NCBI RefSeq assembly: GCF_000378225.1
Contig: NZ_KB905145.1
Coordinates: 113,070-177,069, forward strand
DNA: 64,000 bases
DNA from: Methylophilus methylotrophus DSM 46235 = ATCC 53528
GTDB taxonomy: Bacteria > Pseudomonadota > Gammaproteobacteria > Burkholderiales > Methylophilaceae
Reading direction: 5' to 3'
Shown: positions 9,847 through 20,366 of the stretch, piece after piece
Layout: every line of letters starts with the position of its first letter
Numbering within the stretch: position 1 is the first letter of the stretch
Notes under the pieces: generated by a model
What the model saw: only the letters and a program-made list of their open reading frames with translations
The model's database searches: none
What the model was told of the DNA's origin: nothing
Position numbers and translations under genes: made by a program

Positions 9847-11715
9847 ATGCAACAACGTATCAAGCTTGCCGTCAGCGCATTACTGTTAGGCAGCATCAGC
9901 ACCAGCGCATGGGCAAATGCCGAACTGGACGCTTTAATGAAAGACGACAACCAATGGGCCATGGCGCGTAAAGATTACGCTAACCAGGGCTATAGCCGTC
10001 TGTCGCAAATCAATAAAAGCAACGTTAAAAAAATGAAACTCGCCTGGTCATTTGCCACCGGCGTTAACCGTGGTCATGAGGGCGCACCGCTGGTCATCGG
10101 CAATACTATGTATATCCATACTGCATTTCCAAACAACGTGTATGCGCTGGACCTAGATGACAACCAGAAAATTCGCTGGTCCTATTTCCCGAAACAGGAT
10201 CCAGATGTGCAATCCGTACTGTGCTGTGACAACGTGAACAAAGGACTGGGCTACGGTGACGGCAAGATTTTCCTGCAACAGAACAATGGCGTATTGGTTG
10301 CACTGGACGCTAAAACAGGTGCCAAGCTGTGGGATGTAAAAGTTAACGATCCTAAAACTGGCTCTGCCAACACCAATGTACCGCATGTATTTAAAGACAA
10401 AGTAGTGACCGGCTGCTCAGGCGGTGAATTTGGCGTACGCTGCCACATCAGCGCGTACAACATCAAAGATGGCAGCCTGGCTTGGAAAGCCTATAGCACG
10501 GGTTCTGATAGCGAAGTGATGATCGGTGCCGACTTTAACAAGGAGAACCCGCACTACAGCGCGTTATCAGTGTACGAAGATGTCAACGGCGGCAACAAAA
10601 TGGGTGGTTCTTTCAAGAGCTTGGACAAATCCCAACTGAAATTCCCTGAAGCCAACCTGGGTGTACGCACCTGGCTGAAACCACAACAGCAAAAAGACGG
10701 CTGGCAAAATGGCGGCGGCCCAACATGGGGTTGGTACTCCTATGACCCTAAACTAAACCTGATGTACTACGGTACAGGCAACCCAGGCACCTGGAACCCG
10801 GACGTGCGTCCTGGTGATAACAAATGGTCCATGACCATTTTTGCCCGTGATCTCGATACAGGCATGGCACGCTGGGGTTACCAAATGACCCCGCATGACG
10901 AGTGGGATTATGATGGCATGAACGAAATCATTCTATGGGAAGCCAACGGGAAGCAACTGGCCTCACACTTTGACCGTAATGGGTTTGGCTACACATTTGA
11001 CCGCACCAATGGCACGTTACTGGTCGCTGAAAAAATGCACCCCTTCGTTAACTGGGCAACCAAGATTGACCTGAAAACAGGCATTCCGGTGAAGGATCCC
11101 AAGTACTCCACGCACCAGGATTACAACGCTAAAGGTGTTTGTCCTTCTGCGCTGGGCGTGAAGGATGAGCAGCCCGCTGCATATTCACCTAAAAACAAGA
11201 CTTTCTACGTGCCTTTGAACCATGTATGTATGACCTATGAACCGGTTGAATCCAAATATGTGGCTGGTCAACCATGGGTAGGCGCAACCCTGACCATGTT
11301 TGCTGGCCCGGACGGCGTGATGGGCGGCTTTATGGCCTGGGACGGTTTAAAAGGTAAAGCCCAGTGGTATAACAAGGAGAAATTCTCTGCTTGGGGTGGT
11401 GCGTTGGTGACTGCCACTGACCTAGTGTTTTACGGTACCTTGGACCGCTGGGTAAAAGCACTGGATGCCAAAACCGGCAAAGAGATGTGGAAATTCCAGG
11501 TAGGCTCTGGCGTGGTCGGTAACATGATCACTTATGGTCACAAAGGCAAGCAATACGTAGGTGTATTGTCCGGCATTGGTGGTTGGGCGGGAGTAGCGAT
11601 GAACCTCGGCCTGACCAACGATACCGATGGCCTAGGCGCAGCCGGCGGTTACAAAGAGCTAACCAAATACAATGCTGCCCCTGGTGGTGGTGCAATGAAT
11701 GTATTCAGTTTGTAA
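9847..11715 (+). CDS. xoxF: Lanthanide-dependent PQQ methanol dehydrogenase, XoxF type
   Basis: This 622-residue periplasmic quinoprotein oxidises methanol (and possibly formaldehyde), passing electrons to a c-type cytochrome. The signal peptide is about residues 1-23 (STSAWA then NAEL). Visible active-site features are the vicinal disulfide C126-C127, a metal ligand Glu194 in SGGEFGVR, Asn312 in YGTGNPGTW, and catalytic Asp354 in HDEWDYDG. Asp356, two residues further on, is the extra acidic ligand diagnostic of lanthanide (XoxF) enzymes; calcium MxaF has Ala there. Repeated W-motif beta-propeller blades such as LDAKTGKEMWKFQVG are clear. A good RBS (TTTTGGAGG) precedes the ATG. Clade within XoxF is not determinable by eye, and no xoxJ is adjacent. 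Confidence 0.92.
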   Translation: MQQRIKLAVSALLLGSISTSAWANAELDALMKDDNQWAMARKDYANQGYSRLSQINKSNVKKMKLAWSFATGVNRGHEGAPLVIGNTMYIHTAFPNNVYALDLDDNQKIRWSYFPKQDPDVQSVLCCDNVNKGLGYGDGKIFLQQNNGVLVALDAKTGAKLWDVKVNDPKTGSANTNVPHVFKDKVVTGCSGGEFGVRCHISAYNIKDGSLAWKAYSTGSDSEVMIGADFNKENPHYSALSVYEDVNGGNKMGGSFKSLDKSQLKFPEANLGVRTWLKPQQQKDGWQNGGGPTWGWYSYDPKLNLMYYGTGNPGTWNPDVRPGDNKWSMTIFARDLDTGMARWGYQMTPHDEWDYDGMNEIILWEANGKQLASHFDRNGFGYTFDRTNGTLLVAEKMHPFVNWATKIDLKTGIPVKDPKYSTHQDYNAKGVCPSALGVKDEQPAAYSPKNKTFYVPLNHVCMTYEPVESKYVAGQPWVGATLTMFAGPDGVMGGFMAWDGLKGKAQWYNKEKFSAWGGALVTATDLVFYGTLDRWVKALDAKTGKEMWKFQVGSGVVGNMITYGHKGKQYVGVLSGIGGWAGVAMNLGLTNDTDGLGAAGGYKELTKYNAAPGGGAMNVFSL

Positions 11716-11728
11716 GGAAGGAAATCAG

Positions 11729-12049
11729 ATGCAATTATTTAACAAAACCTTGCTGGCAACGGCATTGTTAGTGGCCACTGCCTCAGCCATTGCGGGTAGC
11801 GGCGCTGAAGCTCTGGCACAGAAAAGCGGTTGTTTGCTGTGCCACGGCGTAGACAAAAAAGTACTAGGCCCAGCCTATAAAGAAGTGGCCGCCAAGTACA
11901 AAGGCGATAAATCTGTTGAAGCCAAGCTGATCCAGAAGGTAAAAGCTGGCGGTGCAGGCGTATGGGGTGATATGCCCATGCCGCCTAACAGCCCGCAGGT
12001 AAAGGATGAGGATATCAAGACCCTTGTCCAGTGGGTGTTGAGTTTGTAG
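11729..12049 (+). CDS. Cytochrome c551/c552-type monohaem cytochrome (putative XoxF electron acceptor)
   Basis: The start is taken at ATG 11729 because GGAAGGAAATCAG gives a strong RBS; the longer frame begins inside xoxF. The 106-residue precursor has a signal peptide (about 1-22), a CLLCH haem-attachment motif (C35, C38, H39) and a probable axial Met in DMPMPPN (about residue 84), the pattern of small class I c551/c552 cytochromes. It lies 13 bp after xoxF with a terminator behind it. It is therefore the likely electron acceptor (a XoxG role), although its compact c551-type fold differs from larger MxaG/XoxG proteins. Confidence 0.85.
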   Translation: MQLFNKTLLATALLVATASAIAGSGAEALAQKSGCLLCHGVDKKVLGPAYKEVAAKYKGDKSVEAKLIQKVKAGGAGVWGDMPMPPNSPQVKDEDIKTLVQWVLSL

Positions 12050-12148
12050 TTACCCTGTGAAATATGGCGGCAGTGGCATGTTCCGCATGACCAAGGACTG
12101 ATCTGCTGGCGCCAAATTTCCAAAGTTTGACCATTGATCTCCGAGTGT

Positions 12149-12176
12149 GCCAACCCGCAAGGGTTGGCTTTTTTTT
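12149..12176 (+). terminator. Rho-independent terminator of the xoxF operon
   Basis: GCCAACCC-GCAA-GGGTTGGC is a perfect 8-bp stem with a tetraloop followed by eight T residues. Confidence 0.92.
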
Positions 12177-12219
12177 GTTCGCATATTAGCCGCCTTGTAA
12201 AAGCGTTTACAATGCGGGC

Positions 12220-13464
12220 ATGACCCTCTCGCAAACCCTGTTTACCCGCCGCATGCTGATGTGTGTGGCCTTCGGCTTCAGTTCCGGCCTCCCCTTATAC
12301 CTTTTGCTGCAACTTCTGCCGGCCTGGTTGCGCAGTGAAGGCCTTAACCTCAAAACCATTGCTGCGTTTGCCTTCATGCAGTTGCCTTACACCTGGAAGT
12401 TTTTGTGGTCACCGCTGATGGATCGCTACACCTTATTACAAACCTTGGGCAGACGGCGCAGCTGGATTTTAGTCACCCAACTGGCGCTGTTCGCCAGTAT
12501 TGTCGGCTTGGGTATGTGCCAGCCACAACTGAACATCGCCATGGTTGCGCTACTTGCCACGCTGGTCGCCTTGTTCTCTGCCAGCCAGGATATTGTCATT
12601 GATGCCTACCGCCGCGAAACCCTCAGTGATGAAGAGTTGGGCTTAGGTAACAGCTTGTACGTCAACGCTTACCGGATTGCTGGTTTGGTGCCTGGCTCAC
12701 TCGCACTTATACTTGCCGACCATATGGCCTGGTCACAAGTGTTCCTGGTCGTGGGTCTATTTATGCTGCCTGGCATAGGATTTACGCTCTGGGCGCGAGA
12801 GCCTGTGATTGTCAGCGCACCTAAAACATTGCTAGCTTCAGTGGTGGAGCCTTTCAAAGAGTTTATACATCGGAGCGGCTGGCAGCATGCGCTATGGGTG
12901 TTACTGTTTATCTTGCTCTACAAACTGGGCGATAGCATGGCCACCGCCCTGGCCACGCCGTTTTATATCGACATGGGCTTTAGCAAAACAGATATCGGGG
13001 CGATTGCCAAAGGCAGCGGTCTCGTCATGCAAATTGCGGGCGCCTTTGTCGGCGGCCTATGGATGCTAAAACTGGGCATCAATCGTGGTTTATGGGTATT
13101 CGGCGTGGTACAAGCCTTATCCATCCTCGGCTTCGCCTGGCTGGCAACCAGTGGTCCATTTACCGAGATCGGCGCAGCTGAACGTGGCATGCTGGCGATT
13201 GTGATAGGTTTTGAAGCCTTTGGTGTTGGCCTGGGGACGGCCGCTTATGTGGCCTACATGGCACGTGAAACCAACCCGGCCTATACCGCCACCCAACTTG
13301 CATTGTTTACCAGCCTGTCAGCCGTACCGCGCTCTGTCTTCAACGCACTCACTGGCGGCATGGTGGAGACTTTGGGGTGGCAGCAGTTTTTTTATGTATG
13401 CACGTTGTTGGCGATTCCAGGGATGTTATTGTTGTTTAAGGTAGCGCCTTGGCGGGATCGTTAG
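12220..13464 (+). CDS. AmpG-family MFS permease
   Basis: This 414-residue membrane protein has about 12 predicted transmembrane helices. The AmpG-like signatures are FGFSSGLPLYLLLQLLPAWL, FLWSPLMDRY, GRRRSWILVTQ and SASQDIVIDAYRRE. AmpG imports GlcNAc-anhydromuropeptides for cell-wall recycling. It follows the xox terminator and is probably separately transcribed. No recycling enzymes are next to it, so the substrate is a family-level inference. Confidence 0.87.
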   Translation: MTLSQTLFTRRMLMCVAFGFSSGLPLYLLLQLLPAWLRSEGLNLKTIAAFAFMQLPYTWKFLWSPLMDRYTLLQTLGRRRSWILVTQLALFASIVGLGMCQPQLNIAMVALLATLVALFSASQDIVIDAYRRETLSDEELGLGNSLYVNAYRIAGLVPGSLALILADHMAWSQVFLVVGLFMLPGIGFTLWAREPVIVSAPKTLLASVVEPFKEFIHRSGWQHALWVLLFILLYKLGDSMATALATPFYIDMGFSKTDIGAIAKGSGLVMQIAGAFVGGLWMLKLGINRGLWVFGVVQALSILGFAWLATSGPFTEIGAAERGMLAIVIGFEAFGVGLGTAAYVAYMARETNPAYTATQLALFTSLSAVPRSVFNALTGGMVETLGWQQFFYVCTLLAIPGMLLLFKVAPWRDR

Positions 13465-13677
13465 GCAAGTCGCTGAGTCTCATCTTGCGATAAGTGAATG
13501 AAAACAAATCTTTTGTTTGACGATGTTCGACGTTCAATCCGCATTTACCTTCGCCTAAAGGCAAAAAAGGCGTGTCATTACCAGCCAGGTCGGCTCAATG
13601 AGGGCTAAATATAATTTGCGCTTTTTGTAAGTAAGGATACATGGAATTAAGTGAGCGAGCTTTGGCAACATTGCCGT

Positions 13678-14688
13678 TTACTTAGGCGCAAATGTAAACG
13701 CATCACTGTAAAATTCTTCTTCCGGTAACCCTTGCTTCACAAATGTTTCTTTAGCAATGTCCACCATGCCCGGTGCACCACAGACATAAGCTTCAAACCC
13801 ACTCAAATCGGCATGATCTTCAAGCACCGCCTGATGCACCAGGCCACGGCGGCCATCCCAACCATCTTCTTCATTGCCATCTGAGATCACAGGAATATAC
13901 TGGATGTTAGGTATAAACTGTGTCCAACGCTGGCAAAGCTCTTCCATATACAAATCATTCACCTGGCGCGCTCCGCGGTAGAGGTACACTGGTCGTTGGA
14001 TCTGGTTAAAAATCATGTGTTCTATCATGCCTTTAACCGGCGCAAAGCCGGTTCCGCCAGCAACCATGATGATGGGTTTGTCATTTTGCTCGCGCAGGAA
14101 AAAACTGCCCAGAGGGGCTTCAATGCGTAGAATGGTTTTTAAAGGCATCTCGTTAAACACCTGTTCGGTGAAATGCCCGCCTGCAATTTTGCGGATATGC
14201 AACTCAAGGAAACCTTTTTCATGAGGCGCATTGGCAATGGAGAACGCACGACGACGCCCATCTTTGAGCAGGAATTCAATGTATTGCCCGGCCATAAAGG
14301 TCAATTGTTCAGTAGCGGGTAATTGCAGATGCAATACCATGACATCATCGCCAAGCAGTTCTTTATGCTGTACCCGCACGGGCAGGATGCGAGGCTTGAT
14401 ACCTTGCACCATGTCGATCTGCCGGCATTCAATCACTAGATCTTCGAGTGGTCTGGCGCAGCAAAACAACGCCATGCCTGCAGCGAGTTCATCGTCTGTT
14501 AAGGCATTGCCCTGGTAGTCATCATGCATGACCTTGCCGGTGAGTACTTTGCCCTTGCACGCACCACAGGCGCCATTGCGGCAGCCATAGGGCATATTAA
14601 TACCGGCTTCAATGGCTGCCTCCAGTACGGTCTGGCTCGGACGTACATCAAACGTATGGCCGCTGTTCTCAATCAATACGTGGTTCAT
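13678..14688 (-). CDS. Ferredoxin-NAD(P)H reductase-type flavoprotein (CDP-6-deoxy-glucoseen reductase-like)
   Basis: This 336-residue single-chain electron-transfer protein has an N-terminal plant-type [2Fe-2S] domain (CRNGACGACKG, then a fourth Cys near LFCCARP). An FAD domain follows (RAFSIANAP) and then an NAD(P) domain (IIMVAGGTGFAPVKGMI). Domain order matches oxygenase reductases and the E3-like CDP-6-deoxy-delta-3,4-glucoseen reductase annotation common in Betaproteobacteria. No deoxysugar or oxygenase genes are nearby, so the physiological partner is unknown. It is 19 bp downstream of fxsA on the same strand and probably co-transcribed. Confidence 0.85.
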   Translation of the reverse strand: MNHVLIENSGHTFDVRPSQTVLEAAIEAGINMPYGCRNGACGACKGKVLTGKVMHDDYQGNALTDDELAAGMALFCCARPLEDLVIECRQIDMVQGIKPRILPVRVQHKELLGDDVMVLHLQLPATEQLTFMAGQYIEFLLKDGRRRAFSIANAPHEKGFLELHIRKIAGGHFTEQVFNEMPLKTILRIEAPLGSFFLREQNDKPIIMVAGGTGFAPVKGMIEHMIFNQIQRPVYLYRGARQVNDLYMEELCQRWTQFIPNIQYIPVISDGNEEDGWDGRRGLVHQAVLEDHADLSGFEAYVCGAPGMVDIAKETFVKQGLPEEEFYSDAFTFAPK

Positions 14689-14707
14689 GATTTTTGTGTT
14701 CTATGGG

Positions 14708-15163
14708 TTAATCTTTGCGTGGCAAATGAACAACATTATCCGCCGGTTTTGCTTCTTCCACTTCGGTAAATTCACCTTCAATCACTTCATCATTGGCACT
14801 GGCGCGGTACTGCGCGCTGCTTTTTTGGCCCGCTTGACCCAAACCTGGATTGTTCGCAGGGATTAGCAACAAAATGACGGCAATGACATCACTGATCACG
14901 CCAGGGATGAGTAACAATACACCGGCCAACATATTGCGGGCGGTGGAAAACATGGCAGAGACAGGATTGCCCCCCGCCCCCATCTGCTGGAACATACGGG
15001 CGGCGATCAGGTCTTTTTCGCTGCGGATCAGTCGCAGGCCGAGGTAGCCGATAGTCAGCAGATAAACTAACACCCACCAGCCATAGTGCTGACTAAGCTC
15101 AATCAGGACGGCTATCTCCAGGAACGGAAAAGCCAGTAAAATAGCAAAGATGAGAAAACGCAT
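14708..15163 (-). CDS. fxsA: FxsA family inner-membrane protein
   Basis: The start is ATG at 15163 (MRFLIFAILLAFPFLEIAVL), giving 151 residues; the longer frame would overlap cutA. Transmembrane helices lie near residues 1-20 and 25-45, and a hydrophobic hairpin follows (LLLIPGVISDVIAVILLLIP). This is the FxsA signature, with a polar acidic tail. E. coli FxsA modulates phage exclusion; its housekeeping role is unclear. The gene is divergent from cutA with only a 29-bp gap. Confidence 0.88.
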   Translation of the reverse strand: MRFLIFAILLAFPFLEIAVLIELSQHYGWWVLVYLLTIGYLGLRLIRSEKDLIAARMFQQMGAGGNPVSAMFSTARNMLAGVLLLIPGVISDVIAVILLLIPANNPGLGQAGQKSSAQYRASANDEVIEGEFTEVEEAKPADNVVHLPRKD

Positions 15164-15192
15164 GTCAGAATCCTGTCTGTGAGTCAGCGCCC

Positions 15193-15540
15193 ATGACGCC
15201 AAAAGAGGAAATTATAATCGTGTTTACGCACGTGCCGAACAGGACATGTGCAGAGCATATCGCGCAGACGCTCGTTACAGAGAAGTTGGCGGCATGTGTG
15301 AATATTTCAAGTCCTGTCACTTCTATCTATCGCTGGCAAGGGCAAGTGGAGCGCGCAGAAGAGATTGGCCTGGTCATTAAAACCAGTTGTAAGAAATATG
15401 CTGCTTGCGAAACTAAGCTACGGATGCTGCATCCTTATGAACTTCCGGAGATTGTAGGTATCCATGTGAACGAGGGTTTGCCGGAATATCTGGCTTGGGT
15501 GGTGGCAGAAACAATGGGGCGGGAGTCAATCGTTGATTAA
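15193..15540 (+). CDS. cutA: CutA1 divalent-cation tolerance protein
   Basis: This 115-residue small trimeric ferredoxin-fold protein shows the family motifs VTEKLAACVNI, SIYRWQGQVERAEEIGLVIKT and HPYELPEI. Its role in copper and divalent-metal tolerance is family knowledge and still loosely defined. It overlaps or abuts dsbD, a common cutA-dsbD pairing in proteobacteria. Confidence 0.93.
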   Translation: MTPKEEIIIVFTHVPNRTCAEHIAQTLVTEKLAACVNISSPVTSIYRWQGQVERAEEIGLVIKTSCKKYAACETKLRMLHPYELPEIVGIHVNEGLPEYLAWVVAETMGRESIVD

Positions 15541-15541
15541 A

Positions 15542-17356
15542 ATGTGGAAGAGGTGCTGGATCATTCTGGCGATGCTGCTGCTGAGTACTTTGCCAGTGCA
15601 CGCAGCGTCACAGTTTTCCAAGCTGTTTACTGACGGTGAGTCAGAAGAATTTCTGCCGGTCGATCAGGCGTTTAAAGTCGAGGCTGGCCTCATTGATGCC
15701 AGCCATGCCCAACTCAAATTTGTGATCGCACCTGGTCATTATTTGTATCGCGAGCGTATACAGCTGATGTCTGCAGGGGAGACGGCGAAAATCACATTGC
15801 CTGCCGGCGAAACCAAAAATGATCCTAATTTTGGTGAGCAACAGGTATTTCACCATGATACTTTAGCTGAAGTGACGTTTGTTGGTACTGCGCCTTCGAG
15901 CTTGCAGGTACGTTACCAGGGGTGTAGCGAAAAGGGTCTGTGTTACCCACCGCAAACTAAATTGCTGACATTGAGCAATTCCGCTTTAGCCTCGCCTGGT
16001 TATCCACTTTCAATGTCGCCAGCAAGGACAGGCAATGAGGGCGACGATGAATTGTCTGGCAAGCTGCTGTCGTCTGGTCACTGGTGGCAAATTGTGGCGG
16101 GTTTCTTTGGTGCTGGCTTGTTACTGGCATTCACACCTTGCATGTTTCCCATGATTCCCATTTTGTCGGGGATTATTGTCGGCAAAAATGCGCATGTGTC
16201 TCGCGGCAAAGCTTTTACCCTGTCACTAGCCTATACCTTGGGGATGAGCCTGACTTACACGCTAGCGGGTGTGGCCGCGGGTCTTTCTGGCCAGTTGTTA
16301 AGCAATGCATTGCAAACGCCTGCCGCTTTAATTGTTGGCGCCTTGATTTTTGTTGTGCTGTCTTTTTCCATGTTCGGCTTTTATGAACTCAAATTGCCAA
16401 GCGCAATAGAAAATTACTTTTTTAACTGGAGCAACCGCTTTAAGGGCGGGCATTTGCTTAGTGATTTTCTGATGGGCGCGATTTCAGCACTGATTATTAG
16501 CCCCTGTGTGGCAGCCCCGCTGGCGGGTGCCTTGCTTTATATCAGCCAAACCCACGATGTGACGCTGGGGGCGGTAGCATTGTTCTCATTGTCCTTGGGC
16601 ATGGGCGTCCCATTGCTGCTGATTGGCGCATCCGCCGGGACTATTTTGCCCAAAGCGGGCGAATGGATGAATGCGGTTCGCCGCCTGTTCGGTGTGCTCA
16701 TGTTGGGGGTGGCAATCTGGGTCGTGAGTCCAATCCTGCCTGTGGCTCTACAGTTGCTGTTATGGGCTGCGCTATGCATCGTGCCGGCCATTTATTTGCG
16801 TGCCATTGATCCTTTACCGGCAACTGCTAGCAATGTGCAACGTGTGTTCAAAGGTTTTGCAGTTATTGTGCTGCTGTATGGCATAGCGTTACTCTTCGGA
16901 GCCTGGTCTGGGGCACGCTCCCCTCTGCAACCGTTACAGAACTTGACGATGGCATCTACCCAAAATCTTCAACCGTTAGCTTTTCAGCGGATACACAGCT
17001 TGCAGGAGCTGCAACAAGCGGTAAATACAGCCAATGGTAAACCGGTCATGCTGGATTTTTATGCGGACTGGTGTGTATCGTGCAAAGAATATGAGCAGTT
17101 TGTGTTTACCGACCCGCAAGTGCAAGCCGCGTTAAAAGGCGTGGTGCTATTACAGGCAGATGTCACGGATAATCTCGAGCAGGATGCGGTGTTGTTGAAG
17201 CAGTTTTCGTTATTTGGCCCACCTGGGATTGTCTTCTTCAACGCGCAAGGGCAAGCGCTCCAACCTGTGATTAAAGGTTACCAGGATGCGTCCAGATTTC
17301 TGAATACGGTGCGTGCGCTAAAACTGCAGCCAACTGAGGATGCCTCAGATGCGTAA
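15542..17356 (+). CDS. dsbD: Thiol:disulfide interchange protein DsbD
   Basis: This protein of about 604 residues uses the ATG at 15542 (a TTG at 15533 is possible). It brings reducing power from cytoplasmic thioredoxin to the periplasm. A signal peptide precedes an N-terminal Ig-like domain with the Cys pair in YQGCSEKGLCYPP. The transmembrane domain carries the redox Cys pair (FTPCMFPMIP and ISPCVAAPLAG), and a C-terminal thioredoxin domain has WCVSCK. All six redox cysteines are present. It probably serves cytochrome c maturation and the thioredoxin-like protein encoded next. Confidence 0.94.
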   Translation: MWKRCWIILAMLLLSTLPVHAASQFSKLFTDGESEEFLPVDQAFKVEAGLIDASHAQLKFVIAPGHYLYRERIQLMSAGETAKITLPAGETKNDPNFGEQQVFHHDTLAEVTFVGTAPSSLQVRYQGCSEKGLCYPPQTKLLTLSNSALASPGYPLSMSPARTGNEGDDELSGKLLSSGHWWQIVAGFFGAGLLLAFTPCMFPMIPILSGIIVGKNAHVSRGKAFTLSLAYTLGMSLTYTLAGVAAGLSGQLLSNALQTPAALIVGALIFVVLSFSMFGFYELKLPSAIENYFFNWSNRFKGGHLLSDFLMGAISALIISPCVAAPLAGALLYISQTHDVTLGAVALFSLSLGMGVPLLLIGASAGTILPKAGEWMNAVRRLFGVLMLGVAIWVVSPILPVALQLLLWAALCIVPAIYLRAIDPLPATASNVQRVFKGFAVIVLLYGIALLFGAWSGARSPLQPLQNLTMASTQNLQPLAFQRIHSLQELQQAVNTANGKPVMLDFYADWCVSCKEYEQFVFTDPQVQAALKGVVLLQADVTDNLEQDAVLLKQFSLFGPPGIVFFNAQGQALQPVIKGYQDASRFLNTVRALKLQPTEDASDA

Positions 17357-17882
17357 TGTCGCACGTGTGGTGATGACGGTATTGCTGATCGTTGTTTTAG
17401 GCAGTGGTTTCCGCTGGCTTTATCTCAACCGCGACCAGTTTATGAATACAGAGTCTGCGTTGCCTGCGGCTACTGAAATTGCGTCTTTGTGGGAAACCAC
17501 TTTAGCCGATCATGCCGGTAAAACCTATACCTTGTCGCAATTTAAAGGCAAGCCACTGATTTTAAATTTCTGGGCAACCTGGTGTGAGCCCTGTCGTGAC
17601 GAAATGCCGGAAATTTCTGAATTGGCCAGCCAGCATCCCGAGATTGCTGTGCTTGGCTTGGCGATCGATGAAGCGGCGGCTGTGCATGAGTTTGTTGAAA
17701 GCACCCCCGTCAGCTACCCCCTGCTGATTGCAGAAAATGAAGGTATGCCTTTAGCTGAGGTATTGGGTAATAATAAAGGTGTATTGCCTTATACAGTAAT
17801 CATTTCAGCCCAGGGTGAAGTGACGCAGATCTTCTTCGGTCGTGTAAACCGCCAAATGCTGCAAAAAGCACTCAATTTGTAA
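17349..17882 (+). CDS. TlpA/ResA-like membrane-anchored thioredoxin
   Basis: This protein of about 177 residues starts at the ATG at 17349, because GAGG lies at a suitable distance; an in-frame ATG at 17340 is possible. An N-terminal signal-anchor precedes an AhpC/TSA-thioredoxin domain with active site FWATWCEPCRDEMPE and a cis-Pro region (LPYTVII). It overlaps the end of dsbD, so it is probably reduced by DsbD and acts on periplasmic disulfides such as apocytochrome c. Confidence 0.87.
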   Translation: MRNVARVVMTVLLIVVLGSGFRWLYLNRDQFMNTESALPAATEIASLWETTLADHAGKTYTLSQFKGKPLILNFWATWCEPCRDEMPEISELASQHPEIAVLGLAIDEAAAVHEFVESTPVSYPLLIAENEGMPLAEVLGNNKGVLPYTVIISAQGEVTQIFFGRVNRQMLQKALNL

Positions 17883-18077
17883 CTCATCCGCCAAGGCTGC
17901 AGCCACTTTGGCTATGGCTTATAGCCTGCATGTTCGCGGCAAAACCCCCTCACTTAACTTCTCATTTGGCGACTTTCAATTTTCTTTAAATTGCGAATTC
18001 TGCTGGACAAAATGCGATAACTTCGGCAAACTTCGACGCCATGAAGGTTGTATTTTTCTCCATGAGAGGCATGTGAC

Positions 18078-18515
18078 ATGGGCACCAAATCCATCCTGGT
18101 GATTCACGGACCCAATTTAAATATGCTGGGCACCCGAGAGCCGCAGCATTATGGCAGCCAAACGCTTGCAGACATCGACCAACGTTTGCAAGCCTTGGCT
18201 CGTGCTGATCAAGTGCGTCTGGAAACATTCCAGAGTAATGCCGAAGCTGAGATCATCGAGAAAATACATGCATTGTCCGTGAATCGTGTGGATTACATCA
18301 TTATTAATCCTGCGGCGTTCACGCACACTTCTATCGCTATCCGCGATGCCATTTCTGCAGTCAAGGTGCCGTTTATTGAAGTGCATCTCTCCAATGTGCA
18401 TGCACGAGAGTCATTCCGGCACCATTCTTATTTCAGCGATATTGCTACCGCAGTCATTTGCGGTTTGGGCGCAGAGGGATATTTCGCCGCTTATCGCTAT
18501 ATCCAACAACTCTAA
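18078..18515 (+). CDS. aroQ: 3-dehydroquinate dehydratase, type II
   Basis: This 145-residue dodecameric enzyme makes 3-dehydroshikimate in the shikimate pathway. It shows [17 protein letters not shown] (catalytic Tyr/Arg region is Thr-Arg-Glu here), [30 protein letters not shown] and [17 protein letters not shown] with the catalytic His. It heads the aroQ-accB-accC-prmA run typical of Betaproteobacteria. Confidence 0.95.
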   Translation: MGTKSILVIHGPNLNMLGTREPQHYGSQTLADIDQRLQALARADQVRLETFQSNAEAEIIEKIHALSVNRVDYIIINPAAFTHTSIAIRDAISAVKVPFIEVHLSNVHARESFRHHSYFSDIATAVICGLGAEGYFAAYRYIQQL

Positions 18516-18549
18516 TAACACTTAAAACATTTATACATTCGAGGCTTTT

Positions 18550-19008
18550 ATGGATTTACGCAAACTCAAAAAACTGATTGATCTGGTAGAGGAGTCGGGG
18601 ATTTCTGAACTGGAACTGACCGAGGGTGAGGAAAAAGTACGTATCAGTCGCGCCATGGCGCCAGGTGCTGCGCCGGTGACACAATACGTGGCGGCACCTG
18701 CTCCAGCCCCGGTGGCTGCAGGTGCCACTGCCCCAGCAGCGGCCCCCGCCACTGCACCAGCTGAGGCGCTGGATGGCAAAGTTGTGAAATCACCGATGGT
18801 GGGTACGTTCTATCGCGCGTCTTCACCTGATGCCAAGTCTTTTGTTGATGTGGGTAGCAGTGTGAATACCGGTGATACTCTGTGTATTATCGAAGCGATG
18901 AAGCTGCTCAACGAAATTGAGAGCGAATTTTCCGGCACGATTAAAAAGATTTTTGTTGAAAACGGTCAGCCTGTCGAATATGGCGAGCCACTGTTCCTGA
19001 TTGGTTAA
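18550..19008 (+). CDS. accB: Biotin carboxyl carrier protein of acetyl-CoA carboxylase
   Basis: This 152-residue protein has an N-terminal helical segment, an Ala/Pro-rich flexible linker (about 35-75) and a C-terminal biotinyl domain. The biotinylated Lys118 lies in [11 protein letters not shown] (LL where many homologues have MM or LM). AccB carries carboxybiotin between AccC and the AccAD transferase in fatty acid synthesis. It lies six bases before accC. Confidence 0.95.
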   Translation: MDLRKLKKLIDLVEESGISELELTEGEEKVRISRAMAPGAAPVTQYVAAPAPAPVAAGATAPAAAPATAPAEALDGKVVKSPMVGTFYRASSPDAKSFVDVGSSVNTGDTLCIIEAMKLLNEIESEFSGTIKKIFVENGQPVEYGEPLFLIG

Positions 19009-19014
19009 ACCGCT

Positions 19015-20364
<1,350 letters not shown>

Positions 20365-20366
20365 TC

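Noticed and set aside
13642..13686. 14-codon ORF with a possible AAGGA RBS upstream of 13678
   Set aside because: It overlaps the end of the reductase gene on the other strand, has no recognisable features and is easily chance.
17908..18102. 64-codon frame upstream of and overlapping aroQ
   Set aside because: It has no RBS or family features and overlaps a secure gene in another frame.
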